64,000 nt of DNA from Astragalus membranaceus (lineage: Eukaryota; Streptophyta; Magnoliopsida; Fabales; Fabaceae): positions 20,209,251 through 20,273,250 of the forward strand of contig CM076847.1 in the NCBI GenBank assembly GCA_039519185.1, given 5' to 3'. Below, in pieces: positions 36,284 to 46,792 of the stretch. The notes beneath the pieces were generated by a model. The model was not told where the DNA came from, made no database searches, and saw nothing but the letters and a program-made list of their open reading frames with translations. Each line of letters starts with the position of its first letter. Position 1 is the stretch's first letter. The position numbers were made by a program, and so were the translations under genes.

Positions 36284-36475
36284 GAGTGCCATCGAATGGC
36301 CCAAACGAGAGCCGCCGGGCGGCCTAAAAAGAGTGCCATAGAATGGCCCAAACGAGAGCCGCCGAGCGGCCTAAAAAGAGTGCCATCGAATGGCCCAAAC
36401 GAGAGCCGCCGAGCGGCCTAAAAGAGTGCCATTGAATGGCCCAAACGATAGCCGCCGAGCGGCCTGAAAAAGTGT
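36284..36475 (+). repeat. 47-bp minisatellite, four copies, in element F 3' region
   Basis: Units of GAGTGCCATCGAATGGCCCA followed by AACGAGAGCCGCCGAGCGGC and CTAAAAA. They lie between integrase and the antisense gene. CATCGAATGGCC and GCCGCCGAGCGGC contain short palindromes. Tandem repeats in the 3' region of Tat/Ogre elements are known as seeds of satellite DNA. Confidence 0.9.
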
Positions 36476-36684
36476 TACCGAATAAAGAGTGACCCATAAG
36501 AAATTCAAGGTCGCGACCGACCGTAGTAAAAAGAATCAAATCGAATTACAAAAGCGATTAAACCGGTCATATTCATGATAAAATTGTCATTGATTACAAG
36601 CAAAGACGCCTTGGTCGAAGCCAGGACGCCAATTCAAACACCGCTCGCAGGCGGGCCAAAATTACAATTCAGAAGAATCACAAG

Positions 36685-37727
36685 TTAAGAGTCGCTGGGG
36701 GCCTGATAGATGACCGCCTCTTCTTGAAGGACCTTCCCTTTCACAACCTTCTTGGGGCGGACGATCTGATGATCGATCGCACGATGTGTGCTTTGCCCAA
36801 TCTCGCGATCGACCCCCAAATCAGGGTAGAGGATCTTGATCTGGCTGACAGCATTTTCGAATTGCCCCTCCGCAGCTCCTTTTGCCCGGTCAAGAACGTC
36901 CTTGTAGCGACCTCTAAAATTGTTCTTTTCCACCTCCATTGCATCCAGCTCAGTTTTCAGCCCAACGACCTGGCTCGACAGCTCTTGATTCTTGGAAGAG
37001 AGGCGTTCGACCTCTTTCTCAGCTGTTTCCTTGTCAGCGACCGCCTTATCCAGAGCAGACTCGGCCAGTGTTTGAGCAGAGACAACAGCCACTAGCTGGT
37101 GTTCTGTTTCGAAAAGCTTCCTCTCGTTGTCAGCGGCCGCTTCGATTCTCGGTTCGAGCTCCTTCATTTTCTTGAGCAGGTCGTCTCGCTCGCCCCTAAT
37201 TTCTGCGAGCAATGACAAGGCAGAATTCAATTTAAAATTTTTATCGACTAGGTCGTCTTCAAGTAATGAATATCTATGGGCAAGGCGCCTACCTTCCAGG
37301 CGATCTGATTCTTAATCTTGGTATTTCTTGAACAGAATACCAGCGGCCTTCATTTCCTCGGCCATCACCTCGAAAGGTTCCTCCTTGAAACGAGCACAGT
37401 CTTCATCACCCAACCCAAGCAGGTCGATTTTGGGCGACCGGTTGTGCCCGTGGCTTTTCCCACTCTTGTGCTTCTTTTTCTCGCCCCCGTCATCGACCGA
37501 CCTATTCCTTTTGGACTTTCCTTGATTTTTGGGTGGGCTGCTTAGGTCAATGGCTTGTGCTGGTGTGCCCGCCCGAGGAGTATGGCGACCGGGCTGAGAC
37601 CCAGTTCCGGCAGGTAGGGGCGTGCCTTGAGGTTGAGCTTAAGGAATTCCGCGCACGGGCGAGGCATCGCCATCCTCGGCCGCCCATTGCTCCAAGAGGT
37701 CAAAGTCATTCATGGTCGTCATATCAA
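36685..37727 (-). CDS. Antisense accessory gene of element F, 3' exon region (coiled coil)
   Basis: The minus-strand frame at 37230-36685 encodes a strongly heptad-patterned segment (ERDDLLKKMKELEPRIEAAA, then KEVERLSSKNQELSSQV), ending ...IYQAPSDS. A good splice acceptor, TTTGTCCTTTGCAG, ends at 37728, so this would be a later exon of the gene whose first part is at 37750-38937. Directly after the acceptor one frame (MTTMNDFDLLEQW...) meets a stop at about 37640, so a further frame change or splice is needed and the gene may be decayed. Function unknown. Confidence 0.55.
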
Positions 37728-37749
37728 CTGCAAAGGACAAAGTAGATGG

Positions 37750-38937
37750 TTAGAAACAGTTAAACAAAACTACTAAGTGACAGAAAATAAAGTAGGCGAG
37801 CGGCCACCGACCAAGAGCGGCCTTGACTCTTTTCTTGACCTTGATGCGACCCTCAGGGACCAGGGACGCAATCTTTCTCAGCCTGTGGATCGTCCCCCTG
37901 TCCAGGTCGTCAAGATCAGTGTCCTTGAAAGCATATTGGCCTGGTTTCTTTGAGAAATGGTTGAAACTCCACACTGTGGGAAACACGGGCGTTCCTTCCT
38001 GATCATCTTTGGACATTTGGGCGATCCCTCGTTGGGCCTCGACCGAGTTAGGAACAACCCAAAAGAATTCCCTTTTCCACCCGGTCGTCAATGACTCCAT
38101 GTAGGGCTTGAAAAAGTTGTATGTTGAACGGTTTTTGAACGAGACCGCTTCCTTGCGGGCGCCCTTGGAGCCTTTTTCATAAATATAGCTCATTTCGAAC
38201 AAAGTGAAAAACAGTCTTACGGAGACCGGCCGTCTCAGAACCACGAGAACGTCTTCATATGCCTGTAGGAACGCCCAAGTGTTCGGGTTCAGTTGAGAAG
38301 GGGCGACCTGAAGATAGTGTAGAACCTGGCGTTGGAACCTGGTGAATGGTGGAATTATACCCATGCGTTCGAAAACGATGCGGTACATTGTGAATTTTAG
38401 CACATCAGTCCAGGCCGCGACATCTTCCCCTTTCGCCATACCCTCAACTCTCCAACCTTCATTCAACCCGGTCGCCAGATACTCTAGGTCCTGGCTTCCC
38501 TGTTGAATTTTGCTGCGTTGACCTCTCAGGTTAAGAGAAACCCAAGACATATCTTTCGCAGCTGCGACCTCAGGATCTTCTCGTTGGTCACTTCGTTGAC
38601 CTCTGTCGGCCGATGCAGTGTCGTCGGCCGCAGCCTGGCCAATACCTTCATCGCTGGCAACCCGCGCGTTGCTTTCTGCAGTGTCATCAACCACAGCCTC
38701 GGTGAACGGCGCCCCACTTCTGTCCGGCCGAGTTCCGGATTCGCTAGAGGAAGACCAGTTCTGAGTCGAAGACCCAAAGGAAGATTCGTCGTTGGAAGAA
38801 GACGACCGGGCGAGCGCAGAACTTTGCTCCACTGGTCGGGTCATGTTGTGCGCAAGAGAAACGGTCGGGATTCCAAAGATACGGCGGGTTTGTTTGGTCC
38901 GCGCCAGAATGAACCTGTGGAGGGGAATAACGGTCAA
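37750..38937 (-). CDS. Antisense accessory gene of element F, 5' exon (putative plant gypsy-type protein)
   Basis: 395-residue minus-strand frame. After a Ser/Asp-rich N-terminus comes a folded part with FTRFQRQVLHYLQVAPSQLN, PNTWAFLQAYEDVLVVLRRP, LFFTLFEMSYIYEKG and WKREFFWVVP. This resembles the plant family called putative gypsy-type transposon protein (Transposase_28). Such antisense ORFs between integrase and 3' LTR are known from Tat-lineage elements such as Grande. The likely start is 38937 or the Met at 38844. The exon probably ends near 37812 at a GT before the intron, whose acceptor is at 37728. Its own promoter would lie near 39000-39250, beside the 15-bp repeats. Biochemical role unknown. 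Confidence 0.7.
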   Translation of the reverse strand: MTVIPLHRFILARTKQTRRIFGIPTVSLAHNMTRPVEQSSALARSSSSNDESSFGSSTQNWSSSSESGTRPDRSGAPFTEAVVDDTAESNARVASDEGIGQAAADDTASADRGQRSDQREDPEVAAAKDMSWVSLNLRGQRSKIQQGSQDLEYLATGLNEGWRVEGMAKGEDVAAWTDVLKFTMYRIVFERMGIIPPFTRFQRQVLHYLQVAPSQLNPNTWAFLQAYEDVLVVLRRPVSVRLFFTLFEMSYIYEKGSKGARKEAVSFKNRSTYNFFKPYMESLTTGWKREFFWVVPNSVEAQRGIAQMSKDDQEGTPVFPTVWSFNHFSKKPGQYAFKDTDLDDLDRGTIHRLRKIASLVPEGRIKVKKRVKAALGRWPLAYFIFCHLVVLFNCF

Positions 38938-39065
38938 GGTCTTGCTCGCGCGTGGGAAGGGGCGACGTGGTCGTCCCCAGACCTGACACCCCCTCCATCA
39001 GGTGGAACATAAAAACTCAAATAAAGAAAAAGCGGTCGTAGTTACCTGGAATAGGAAGCGAACTG

Positions 39066-39165
39066 ATGTTGCGAGCGAGCGGAATGCGAGCAAGCTGGAT
39101 GCGAGCGAGCTGGATGCGAGCGAGCTGAATGCGAGCGAGCTGATTGCGAGCGAGCTGATTGCGAG
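39066..39165. repeat. 15-bp tandem repeat, about six copies
   Basis: Units GCGAGCGAGCTGGAT with GAT/AAT/ATT variants. It lies upstream of the antisense gene. Both strands read as repeated pentapeptides (ASELD/ASELI on plus, RIQLA/RNQLA on minus) because the period is a multiple of three. This is probably a leader or promoter minisatellite rather than coding. Confidence 0.85.
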
Positions 39166-39535
39166 AGCGGAGAAATCGGAGAAACGAGTAAATGAGGCAC
39201 CCCTTGAACCCTATATATAATGGGCCAACCGTCATCATGGGCCGGAAGTGAAGAGGCGCCACTCTTCGCGTGCCATCATTACTTAAACTCCTCGAGTCTC
39301 CAAACGTCACCTCATTAAAGTAACTGTCGCCTCACCATTCATGACAATTGATTGTCAGGCATCACCCCCGAGACGGCACCTAGCCCCGTGTGACCAGGCC
39401 GCGTGGCAGCGACCACGCAGTCAACTAATTAGCGATCGACCAGGTATCGTTCGACCAGTCTTCGTTCCAGAACGGTCGTTTGTGACCACGCTGGGGGGCA
39501 AGGAATCAAGCCTCTGCCCGCCTCCAGGCGACCTA

Positions 39536-39550
39536 GGCTTGGGGGGCAAC
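39536..39550 (+). other. Polypurine tract of element F
   Basis: GGCTTGGGGGGCAAC directly before the 3' LTR. Confidence 0.75.
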
Positions 39551-39869
39551 TGTTCTGGAGTGGGCTCGAAGGCCAATTTCGTACAGTAGGCCCATCGCGG
39601 CCCAATATCTAACTTGCTCCGCAAGATGCGGCCGGCCCCGCAAATACCGCAATGGCTAGAACGCCAACATTATATATACCACACCAGCATGTGGCTTCAG
39701 GTATGTTTTACTCACCTTGTGACCCTGCCCGTTGAAGCACCCCTGACTTGAGCGTTGGAGTGCCTTTGCAGGTACCACCCGCGTGCGGCCCAGAACTCGG
39801 TCCTTCATCCCAGCGACCGAGCGACATCAACTGACAACAGCAACTCATCGTATTGATCAGGTACGATCA
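39551..39869 (+). mobile_element. Element F, 3' LTR (319 bp)
   Basis: Near-identical to 29957-30271. The main difference is CCCGCGTGCGGCCC here against CCCGCAGCCC in the 5' copy. Confidence 0.95.
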
Positions 39870-39874
39870 GAATG
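39870..39874. repeat. Target site duplication of element F, right
   Basis: GAATG, matching 29952-29956. Proves that 29957-39869 arrived as one insertion. Confidence 0.9.
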
Positions 39875-40030
39875 GATCCTTATGCAATTTTGGTGAAGTT
39901 TAACCAATGCATCAGATGACCAAAATAATAAGTTTCTTCAATTGTATTGAATGTTTATAAAACATTAAAAGTAAATGTTGATTTGTTTCTTCCCTAGAAA
40001 ATATAAAATGTGAAACTAGACTAGCATTTG

Positions 40031-41286
40031 TCAAGCAGAGTTCGTCAATAAAGGTTCTGTTGTTTCCTCGATATAACTAGAAGATGTAGCATCAGCATCT
40101 GATAGCGTTTCATCGGATTCAACATCGAGATCTCCCTGAATCATTTCATTCGGATAAAGAAGAGGCTTTGAAGGCATTTCAATGTTCTCAATATTTCCTT
40201 CAAGCATCTCTATTACTTTTTTCATTGAAGGACGATCAATTGGTTTTAACTGTATACACCATAATGCAACTAAGAACATCTTCTTCACATTATTCTTTTC
40301 CTCATCAGTTATTTCATCCATTTCTACCTCTCTTTCTTCAACCAATTGATTGTAAATCCAAAAAGGAAAGTAAAGTTGACTGGAACGATCTGCATGGGCA
40401 TTTAAATTTCTTCTCTTACTTGCCATCTCCATCAAAAGCATTCCAAAGCTATAGACATCAGCCTTGTAGGATACTCTTCCAATGTTTTGGTAGAACAATT
40501 CAGGAGCCATGTAACCAATTGTTCCTCTTGCTGCAGTCATTGTGACAATGCTATTGTCAATTGGATAAAGCTTTGCAAGACCAAAGTCTGAAACCTTAGG
40601 GGCAAAATTGTCATCAAGAAGGATGTTGTGAGGCTTGATATCAAAATGCAGAATCTGCATGTCACATCCTTCATGCAAATAAGAAATGCCACGAGCGACA
40701 CCAAGAGATATCTCATACATTTGCTTATGAGTTAGAGAGATAGCATTCTCTTTGGAGGAAATATATCTATCAAGAGAGCCATTAGGCATGAATTCATAAA
40801 CAAGAGCACGTTTTGATCCCTCAACACAAAATCCAATAAGTCTCACAACATTGGAATGGTGTATTCTTCCAATGGTTGCTACTTCATTAATAAAGTCTTG
40901 TCCATTACTTTTTGACTTGCCCAACATCTTGATTGCCACAAGTGGCCCACTACGTAGCTTTCCTTTATAAACACATCCAAAACCTCCTTCACCTAGCTTG
41001 TAACTAAAATAACCAGTCATCTTCTTTATCTCTCTATATGAATACCTTATTGGCATCATGGTGTTTCCTTGAAGAAAAACTTCAATATTTTCATAAATTG
41101 AAATATGTCTTCTTCGACATGTATATGTCAATAAAGAGAAGAAAACCAAGATGCCCAGTGTAGATCTTACTAGAATGAATGGTGACAAGATATACCCTAG
41201 TACCACTCCTATCTCAATACCAAGATCAGATTCAAAAATGGAATCGGCGGCGTCATATGTTTTAACTCCAATTATTTGTCTTGCAC
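40031..41286 (-). CDS. LRK10-like receptor kinase, C-terminal exon only
   Basis: Minus-strand exon beginning after a splice acceptor CTATACAG (41287-41294). It encodes the membrane region (GVVLGYILSPFILV, then LGILVFFSLLTYTCRRR), the juxtamembrane signature RHISIYENIEVFLQG and a full protein kinase domain: GEGGFGCVYKG nucleotide loop, VAIKML lysine, HFDIKPHNILLD catalytic loop, DFGLAKLY, GTIGYMAPEL and a conserved Arg in IDRPSMKKV. HFD instead of HRD makes it a non-RD kinase, normal for the LRK10L/PR5K group. These plant plasma-membrane kinases usually have an extracellular GUB_WAK_bind / WAK-associated domain; no such exon is seen up to the transposon at 43551. Either the 5' exon was lost or it lies beyond the inserted elements. 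The open, motif-complete exon suggests recent function. Confidence 0.85.
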
Positions 41287-41606
41287 CTGTATAGGATGTA
41301 AAAAAGAACATCAATATAACATCATGTTTGGATCTCAAAACTAAAATGTTTAGTTGTTTTTTTGGTCTTGAAATTTTTTAGATTAGGGATTTTGATTATT
41401 CTATTTTATTCTTGGCGACTATAAACCCTAGTTATATTGATTTGGTGATTTTGATTTATCTATTTTTTTTTTTTATTTCACATTCAGTTTCTGAAAAACG
41501 TGGAATGTGTAGTTTTAGTCCGATAGTTCCCAGAGTTCAAGATATTTAGGGACCAAAGTGCAAAAAATCTATGATTAAGGGTGTGACAACAAAAGACACG
41601 TCGATG
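41287..41606. other. Spacer between kinase exon and its truncated copy
   Basis: AT-rich. It begins as intron next to the 41286 splice site, then contains GGTCTTGAAATTTTTTAG ... GGGACCAAAGTGC, words typical of small legume MITEs. No gene seen. Confidence 0.4.
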
Positions 41607-41902
41607 CCCTAGCTTGTCACTAAAATACCCAGTCACCTTCTTTATCTCTATATATGAATACCTTATTGGCATCAAGGTGTTCCCTTGAAGAAAAACTTCA
41701 ATATTTTCATAAATTGAAATATGTCTTCTTCGACATGTATATGTCAATAAAGAGAAGAAAACCAAGATGGCCAGTGTAGATCTTACTAAAATGAATGGTG
41801 ACAAGATATACCCTATTACCCTTCCTATCTCAATACCAAAATAAAAATCAGAAACCTGATAGGTAAAGGTAGATAAATGACGACCTATTATTTGTCCTGC
41901 AC
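41607..41902 (-). pseudogene. Truncated tandem copy of the LRK10-like exon
   Basis: Repeats the first 280-odd bases of the kinase exon, with the same acceptor CCTATACAG at its upstream edge. It encodes SPFILVRSTLAILVFFSLL, RRRHISIYENIEVFLQGNT and SYIEIKKVTGYFSDKLG. Homology stops abruptly at 41607, in the nucleotide-binding loop, so no kinase can be made. The segment right after the acceptor is divergent (STFTYQVSDFYFG). A partial duplication or the remains of a neighbouring paralogue. Confidence 0.8.
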
Positions 41903-43541
41903 CTGTATAGGATATATAAATAACAGTATTATTGCATTGATTTGAAAACGAAAAGGTTTAATTGTATTTGTGACCTCGAAACATTTCACTTTAAGATTTT
42001 GGTCATTCTATTTTTTTGGTTGTTTTTACCCCCAATTTACTCGATTTGGCACTTTTGGTTTCTTCATTTTTTTTCACTTTTAGTCCCTAAAAGTTTTGGA
42101 TTGCATACTTTTGGTCACAACTTTCCTTAATTCCGAAACTTTTAGGGATCAAAATGCAAAAAATCATGATTTTATGGTGTAAAATACACAATATACCAAA
42201 ACCGTCAAATTGAGAAAAATGGGCGAGCAAAATTGCATAAACTAAATTCGAGAGACCAAAGTCGCTAAATCAAAAAAGTTGAGGAAAGGATATTGCACCT
42301 AATTCAAACTAAAATAAAGCACAAAGAAAAGGTAAATGATTAAATTTAAGGTAATGGTTTCTCTTTTTCTTATTCAAATAGAATAAAAGGTAATGGTATA
42401 ATCATGGAAATAGTAAATTTTTAAACCATAATATTGTTTCTCTTTTTTTTTGGAACATTTAGGGCATATTGTTCTTTTTGAGGGTTAGAGGACAAGGTTT
42501 TGAGGGTTAGAAGATTTCATTTCTTAATGGAAATTTGAGTAGTGTTCTCAATGATTAGTTTCATTTTTCTTCACCAATTTCCTTAAATTTTTTAGTAGAA
42601 GATTTTCAATTAAAGGGAAAAGTTGGAGATGCTTTTGTTTCGGGAAAGAGAAAATTTTGGAAGAAGATTTTCGTTTTGTCAATATCGAATTGAGCATAAT
42701 GGTGGATCTCCTATGCATCAAAGTAATTAATTTAATTACTTTGATGATTGGATGATTTAACAATTTTTTTTATTGATACTTGGTTGATAATTGAGTTAAT
42801 CACTTGATCAAAAATGATATGATACTCGTGTGCATTGAGTGCTTGTGTGGCTAAATAAAATGGTCATAAGTAGGTAATTGGTCATTAGAGGAGCTAATAG
42901 AATTTTAATTTTTGAAGCGGCAAAAAGAGTGTTTCACAATGAAACACTCTTTCACACTTTGACTTACCCACAGCTGAAACCCCACTCTCTCTCATTCACT
43001 CATTTTCCATTTTTCAAACAGAAACAACACCCCTCACTTTACGAAAGAGAGTCGCGAAAGAGAGAATGAAGGAGGAGAGTCAATTTCTTCACTATCTATC
43101 AACACTCGACTTTGGAGCCATACTTCAACTAGTAGAAGCAACATTTTCTCCATCTCATCTTCTTCTCGTTCGAAAACCATGGGGAATTAGATCACCGTTT
43201 TTCTAAAATTTCTACCCTCATCCTTTCTTGAGTTCATTTTGGTTTGCATGTGAACTCTAAGAGTGTTAGAGGTCATATGAAGGCTTGCATATTTGTTTGG
43301 GAACCTAAGATGAACTTTGTGGAAGCTACATTTTGGATAGAAACACTTGGATAGAGGGTTTAGGTGCTGGATTCGAATTTAGAGCTGTTGGGAGTGTTGG
43401 TGTCTCCAATTTTCGAAATTTGGGGATTGTTTGGTGACTAGAGGGCATCCTTTCTACTAGCATTTGAAATTTCAGAAGTAACAAGTGAGTTCCTTAATTG
43501 CTTTTGTGTTTGTTGAAATGCATGTTAGTTTAGTGTATCTA
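41903..43541. other. Intergenic DNA upstream of the kinase remnant
   Basis: AT-rich. At 41955-42300 GACCTCGAAACATTTC and GGTCATTCTA words on one side and GAGACCAAAGTCGC on the other suggest a decayed MITE. No extracellular receptor domain, RNA gene or other coding region was found. Confidence 0.45.
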
Positions 43542-43550
43542 TTCTAAATA
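43542..43550. repeat. 9-bp target site duplication, left
   Basis: TTCTAAATA, repeated exactly at 45057-45065. Confidence 0.9.
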
Positions 43551-43841
43551 GGGTTAAAGGTATGTTTCGTCCCTGCAAATATCACAATAATCCAGTTTCG
43601 TCCCTGTAAAAAAAAAAGTTTTAAAACAGCCCTTGCAATTACCAAACGCTTCTAGTTACGTCCCTGCTGTTAACTTTCCATCCAAAAAACTAACAGTTGC
43701 CACGTCATCAACCCTTGCCCAAAAAAAAGTTTTAAAACAACCCTTGCAATTACCAAACGCTTATAGTTTTGTCCCTGCTATTAACTATTCATCATCTTCA
43801 ACCTCTTGATTGTCTTCACTTCTCTTCACTTCATTCATACA

Positions 43842-43890
<49 letters not shown>

Positions 43891-44667
43891 TCACACATGT
43901 CAGTGCTGTGTGCTCAAATTATGCTCTCATTACACTCTCAATAAAACCTTTCTTCCCAAAAATATACGACACAAACACAAAACATGGACAACTGTTACTC
44001 TACTCCTTCAAGTGAAATAGTGCATTTTCTTTCACCTTTTTTTTTACACTAGAAAACAAGCTCAATTACACAACAAATCCTGCAACTCATAATTCTATTC
44101 ACAGTAGCTAGCTGATAAAACATCTGTATTAAATTAATTGAAACTAGCAGTGTCTTTCTTTAATATTCACTAACCCTTTTTTCTCAAGGAATCTTCGGAC
44201 AGAACTCCCAGTCGCAGGTGCAAAAATTGCTCAACTTAGTCATTCATTGATATCTATAATTACACCAACAATATATAGCAATATACCAGCAACCTCTCAG
44301 TAAAACCATGACTAAAAAAACTTGAAGTTTACCTTAAAAAAATATATAGTGGGGTTGGTGTAGTTAATGATATCCACATGCTATAGGCTGAGCAAAAACA
44401 CACACATCAATATTGTTCGTACTTCTGCCAACACAGTAACATAATAATGCACCTCTGTAGTATGTAGAGCCTGGACCTATGCTCCTTAGCTCTCTTCAAA
44501 AACCTCTTCTTCAAACTTGAAGCTTTTTCACAACTATGTGCTTGTGTTGAACTTGAAGGAGTAGAGTAACAGTTGTCCATGTTTTGTGTTTGTGTCGTAT
44601 ATTTTTGGGAAGAAAGGTTTTATTGAGAGTGTAATGAGAGCATAATTTGAGCACACAGCACTGACAT

Positions 44668-44750
<83 letters not shown>

Positions 44751-45056
44751 TATGAGAAGAGAAAGTGTATGAATGAAGTGAAGAGAAGTGAAGACAATCA
44801 AGAGGTTGAAGATGATGAATAGTTAATAGCAGGGACGAAACTATAAGCGTTTGGTAATTGCAAGGGTTGTTTTAAAACTTTTTTTTGGGCAAGGGTTGAT
44901 GACGTGGCAACTGTTAGTTTTTTGGATGGAAAGTTAACAGCAGGGACGAAACTAGAAGTGTTTGGTAATTGCAAGGGCTGTTTTAAAACTTTTTTTTTTA
45001 CAGGGACGAAACTGGATTATTGTGATATTTGCAGGGACGAAACATACCTTTAACCC
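43551..45056. mobile_element. Non-autonomous Mutator-like element (long-TIR)
   Basis: 1506 bp with ends GGGTTAAAGGTATG and CATACCTTTAACCC. The left arm 43551-44013 and the right arm 44551-45056 are inverted copies of each other. A 9-bp target duplication plus long terminal inverted repeats is the Mutator signature. The centre (44014-44550) has no transposase. Each arm carries a microsatellite: CT then CA on the left (43846-43895), the complementary GT then GA on the right (44673-44750). The right array is longer, which explains most of the arm-length difference. It must be moved by a MULE transposase encoded elsewhere. Confidence 0.85.
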
Positions 45057-45065
45057 TTCTAAATA
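45057..45065. repeat. 9-bp target site duplication, right
   Basis: TTCTAAATA, matching 43542-43550. Confidence 0.9.
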
Positions 45066-45128
45066 ATATGAGTGTGGCATGTTGATTGAGATACATGAAA
45101 TGCTGAAAATTGGTTGAAATGTGACTTT

Positions 45129-46334
45129 TGTAACCCGGTGATTTCATGATTCAAGTAAATGTAGTGTTAAATTAAAATTTTGGTACCTTAACATGCCTAG
45201 TATTGTTCTTGGATTGTCAATAAAAATCTGTTTTGATGTTAATAATATAAGTGGCCAAGGTTAGAGCACAAGGGGATTGAAGAGCACCATGAAAAACTGA
45301 AATCGGATACTCTACAGTAAGGACACGGTCTGTGTCCAAACGACACGGGCACCCGTGCTCGAAACTGTCCCTTGCAATATATTTTGAAGACAAAGGGACA
45401 AGGCTTGTGTCCCTTATGACACGACCCGTGTCCCACCCCAGGTTTTTGTATTTTGTGTTTCTTGCAATGTAGGTCCTCCAATTTGCCTAAGTGCTACCTT
45501 TAATCACTTCCATAACAAATAGTTTACGAATTGTATTACATAACATGTCGATTGAGTGAGAATGATTAAAGAGGTTAAATAAATGTATAATATACGACGG
45601 GGATGACGATCCCAAGAGGTTAAATCACACTTGGTGTAGGGAAGTCATGAGCCCATAAGCCAAGGCCTAGAATTACTCAGTATAGCTATCACGAGTTGGG
45701 TTCTCCGTTGAGATTAAGTAAGTTAATCTCTCGGGTTGTGCTAAGAGGTAAAGAGGAAAACGAGGTAAAAAGAGGATAAGAGGTAAAGAAGAAAATGAGG
45801 TAATTAAAAAGTGGATAAGAGGTTAAGATAAAAGGATAAAATGAAGAAAACACCAAGAGGAAATGTGAGGGGTCGCAAGGAACTCATTGAGATTTGTAAT
45901 CTCACTGCTTTATATGGTGTGTTTTTAGATGGACAGGGCAAAGCGAAGCAAATCGAGGCGAAGTAGTTGCGGATGTGGTTGCTTAGATTATCGAGAGAAT
46001 CTTTCGGATCGATTTTTTTATGTTTGCTTAGCTTTCCCGAGATGTATCTGTGTTTACTCTAAGACTAAAATCTTTTATGTTTTAATCCAAGTTATTTTGT
46101 AATGTAAACCCTACTTTTAAATTTGCACATCCATGGTTTAACGATTGCAACACTCTATTATCCGTTATGTACTTTGTTTCGGATTTTGGAAATTCTATCT
46201 CAAGGAATTTTTTTAGGAGGTTTATTCCCTCTTAGTTATTATTGGTCCAAATTTTTAAGCAAGTATACATCTCTGATTGTATAACTTTTTAGCGCTATTT
46301 TATTTCTTCTACGGTTGAAATTAACGTATTACTT
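45129..46334 (+). mobile_element. Element E, 5' LTR (Tekay-like chromovirus?)
   Basis: Begins TGTAACCCGGTGATTTC and runs to just before a primer site at 46338. It contains GGGAAGTCATGAGCCC (45639-45654, reverse complement of the 16-mer in LTRs H and G) and a GACACGGTCTGTGTCC / GACACGACCCGTGTCCC block (45316-45436). This matches the H/G LTR type in the opposite orientation. The exact 3' border is uncertain. Confidence 0.6.
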
Positions 46335-46337
46335 TTT

Positions 46338-46350
46338 TGGAATCAGAGCA
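46338..46350 (+). other. Primer binding site of element E
   Basis: TGGAATCAGAGCA, one base off the usual TGGTATCAGAGC complementary to initiator Met tRNA. Confidence 0.7.
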
Positions 46351-46484
46351 GTTCGACCTAGTCGGGCTTAGATTACTGTAGGGTTGTGTGTGATTCCTTG
46401 TTAATCTTTGTTATATTTCTACTTATTATGCTAAGAGACATTGAGCCTGATCAACTCAATACTTGGTGCATTGTATGCAGAATT

Positions 46485-46792
46485 ATGGCAGGACGACCAA
46501 GATGTAATCTCCAACCAAGACCGGAAGTTCCCCAAAACCGCATTCCTGATTGGATGCAACCGATTCTTCAGACCAGGCAGGCCCAGCAACAGATGAATCA
46601 ATAGATGTTGACAACCAGTAGGCTATGATGCATCAAATGTTCAATGCCCAATTTCAGCCACCTCTGGTACAACAACCGGTGCCACAACCACCTATAGACC
46701 CACATCAAGCCTATTTCAGGTTCTACAAGATGAAACCAACTGAGTTTAGAGAAAGTGAGGTTGGCTGCTAACATGTTGAAAGGGGTAGCTAA
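46485..46792 (+). pseudogene. Gag start of element E, truncated
   Basis: ATG at 46485 gives MAGRPRCNLQPRPEVPQNRI and a Gln-rich tail, with a stop at 46602-46604. The same reading continues beyond the stop with FRFYKMKPTEFRES-like gag sequence (about 46710-46765) until the copia LTR at 46793. The rest of gag and all of pol are missing. The Pro/Gln-rich N-terminus followed by a KPTEF-type gag core fits chromoviruses. Confidence 0.6.

Noticed and set aside
44510..44801. Frames LSLSLS/HTHTHT in the Mutator-like element
   Set aside because: Microsatellite translation only.
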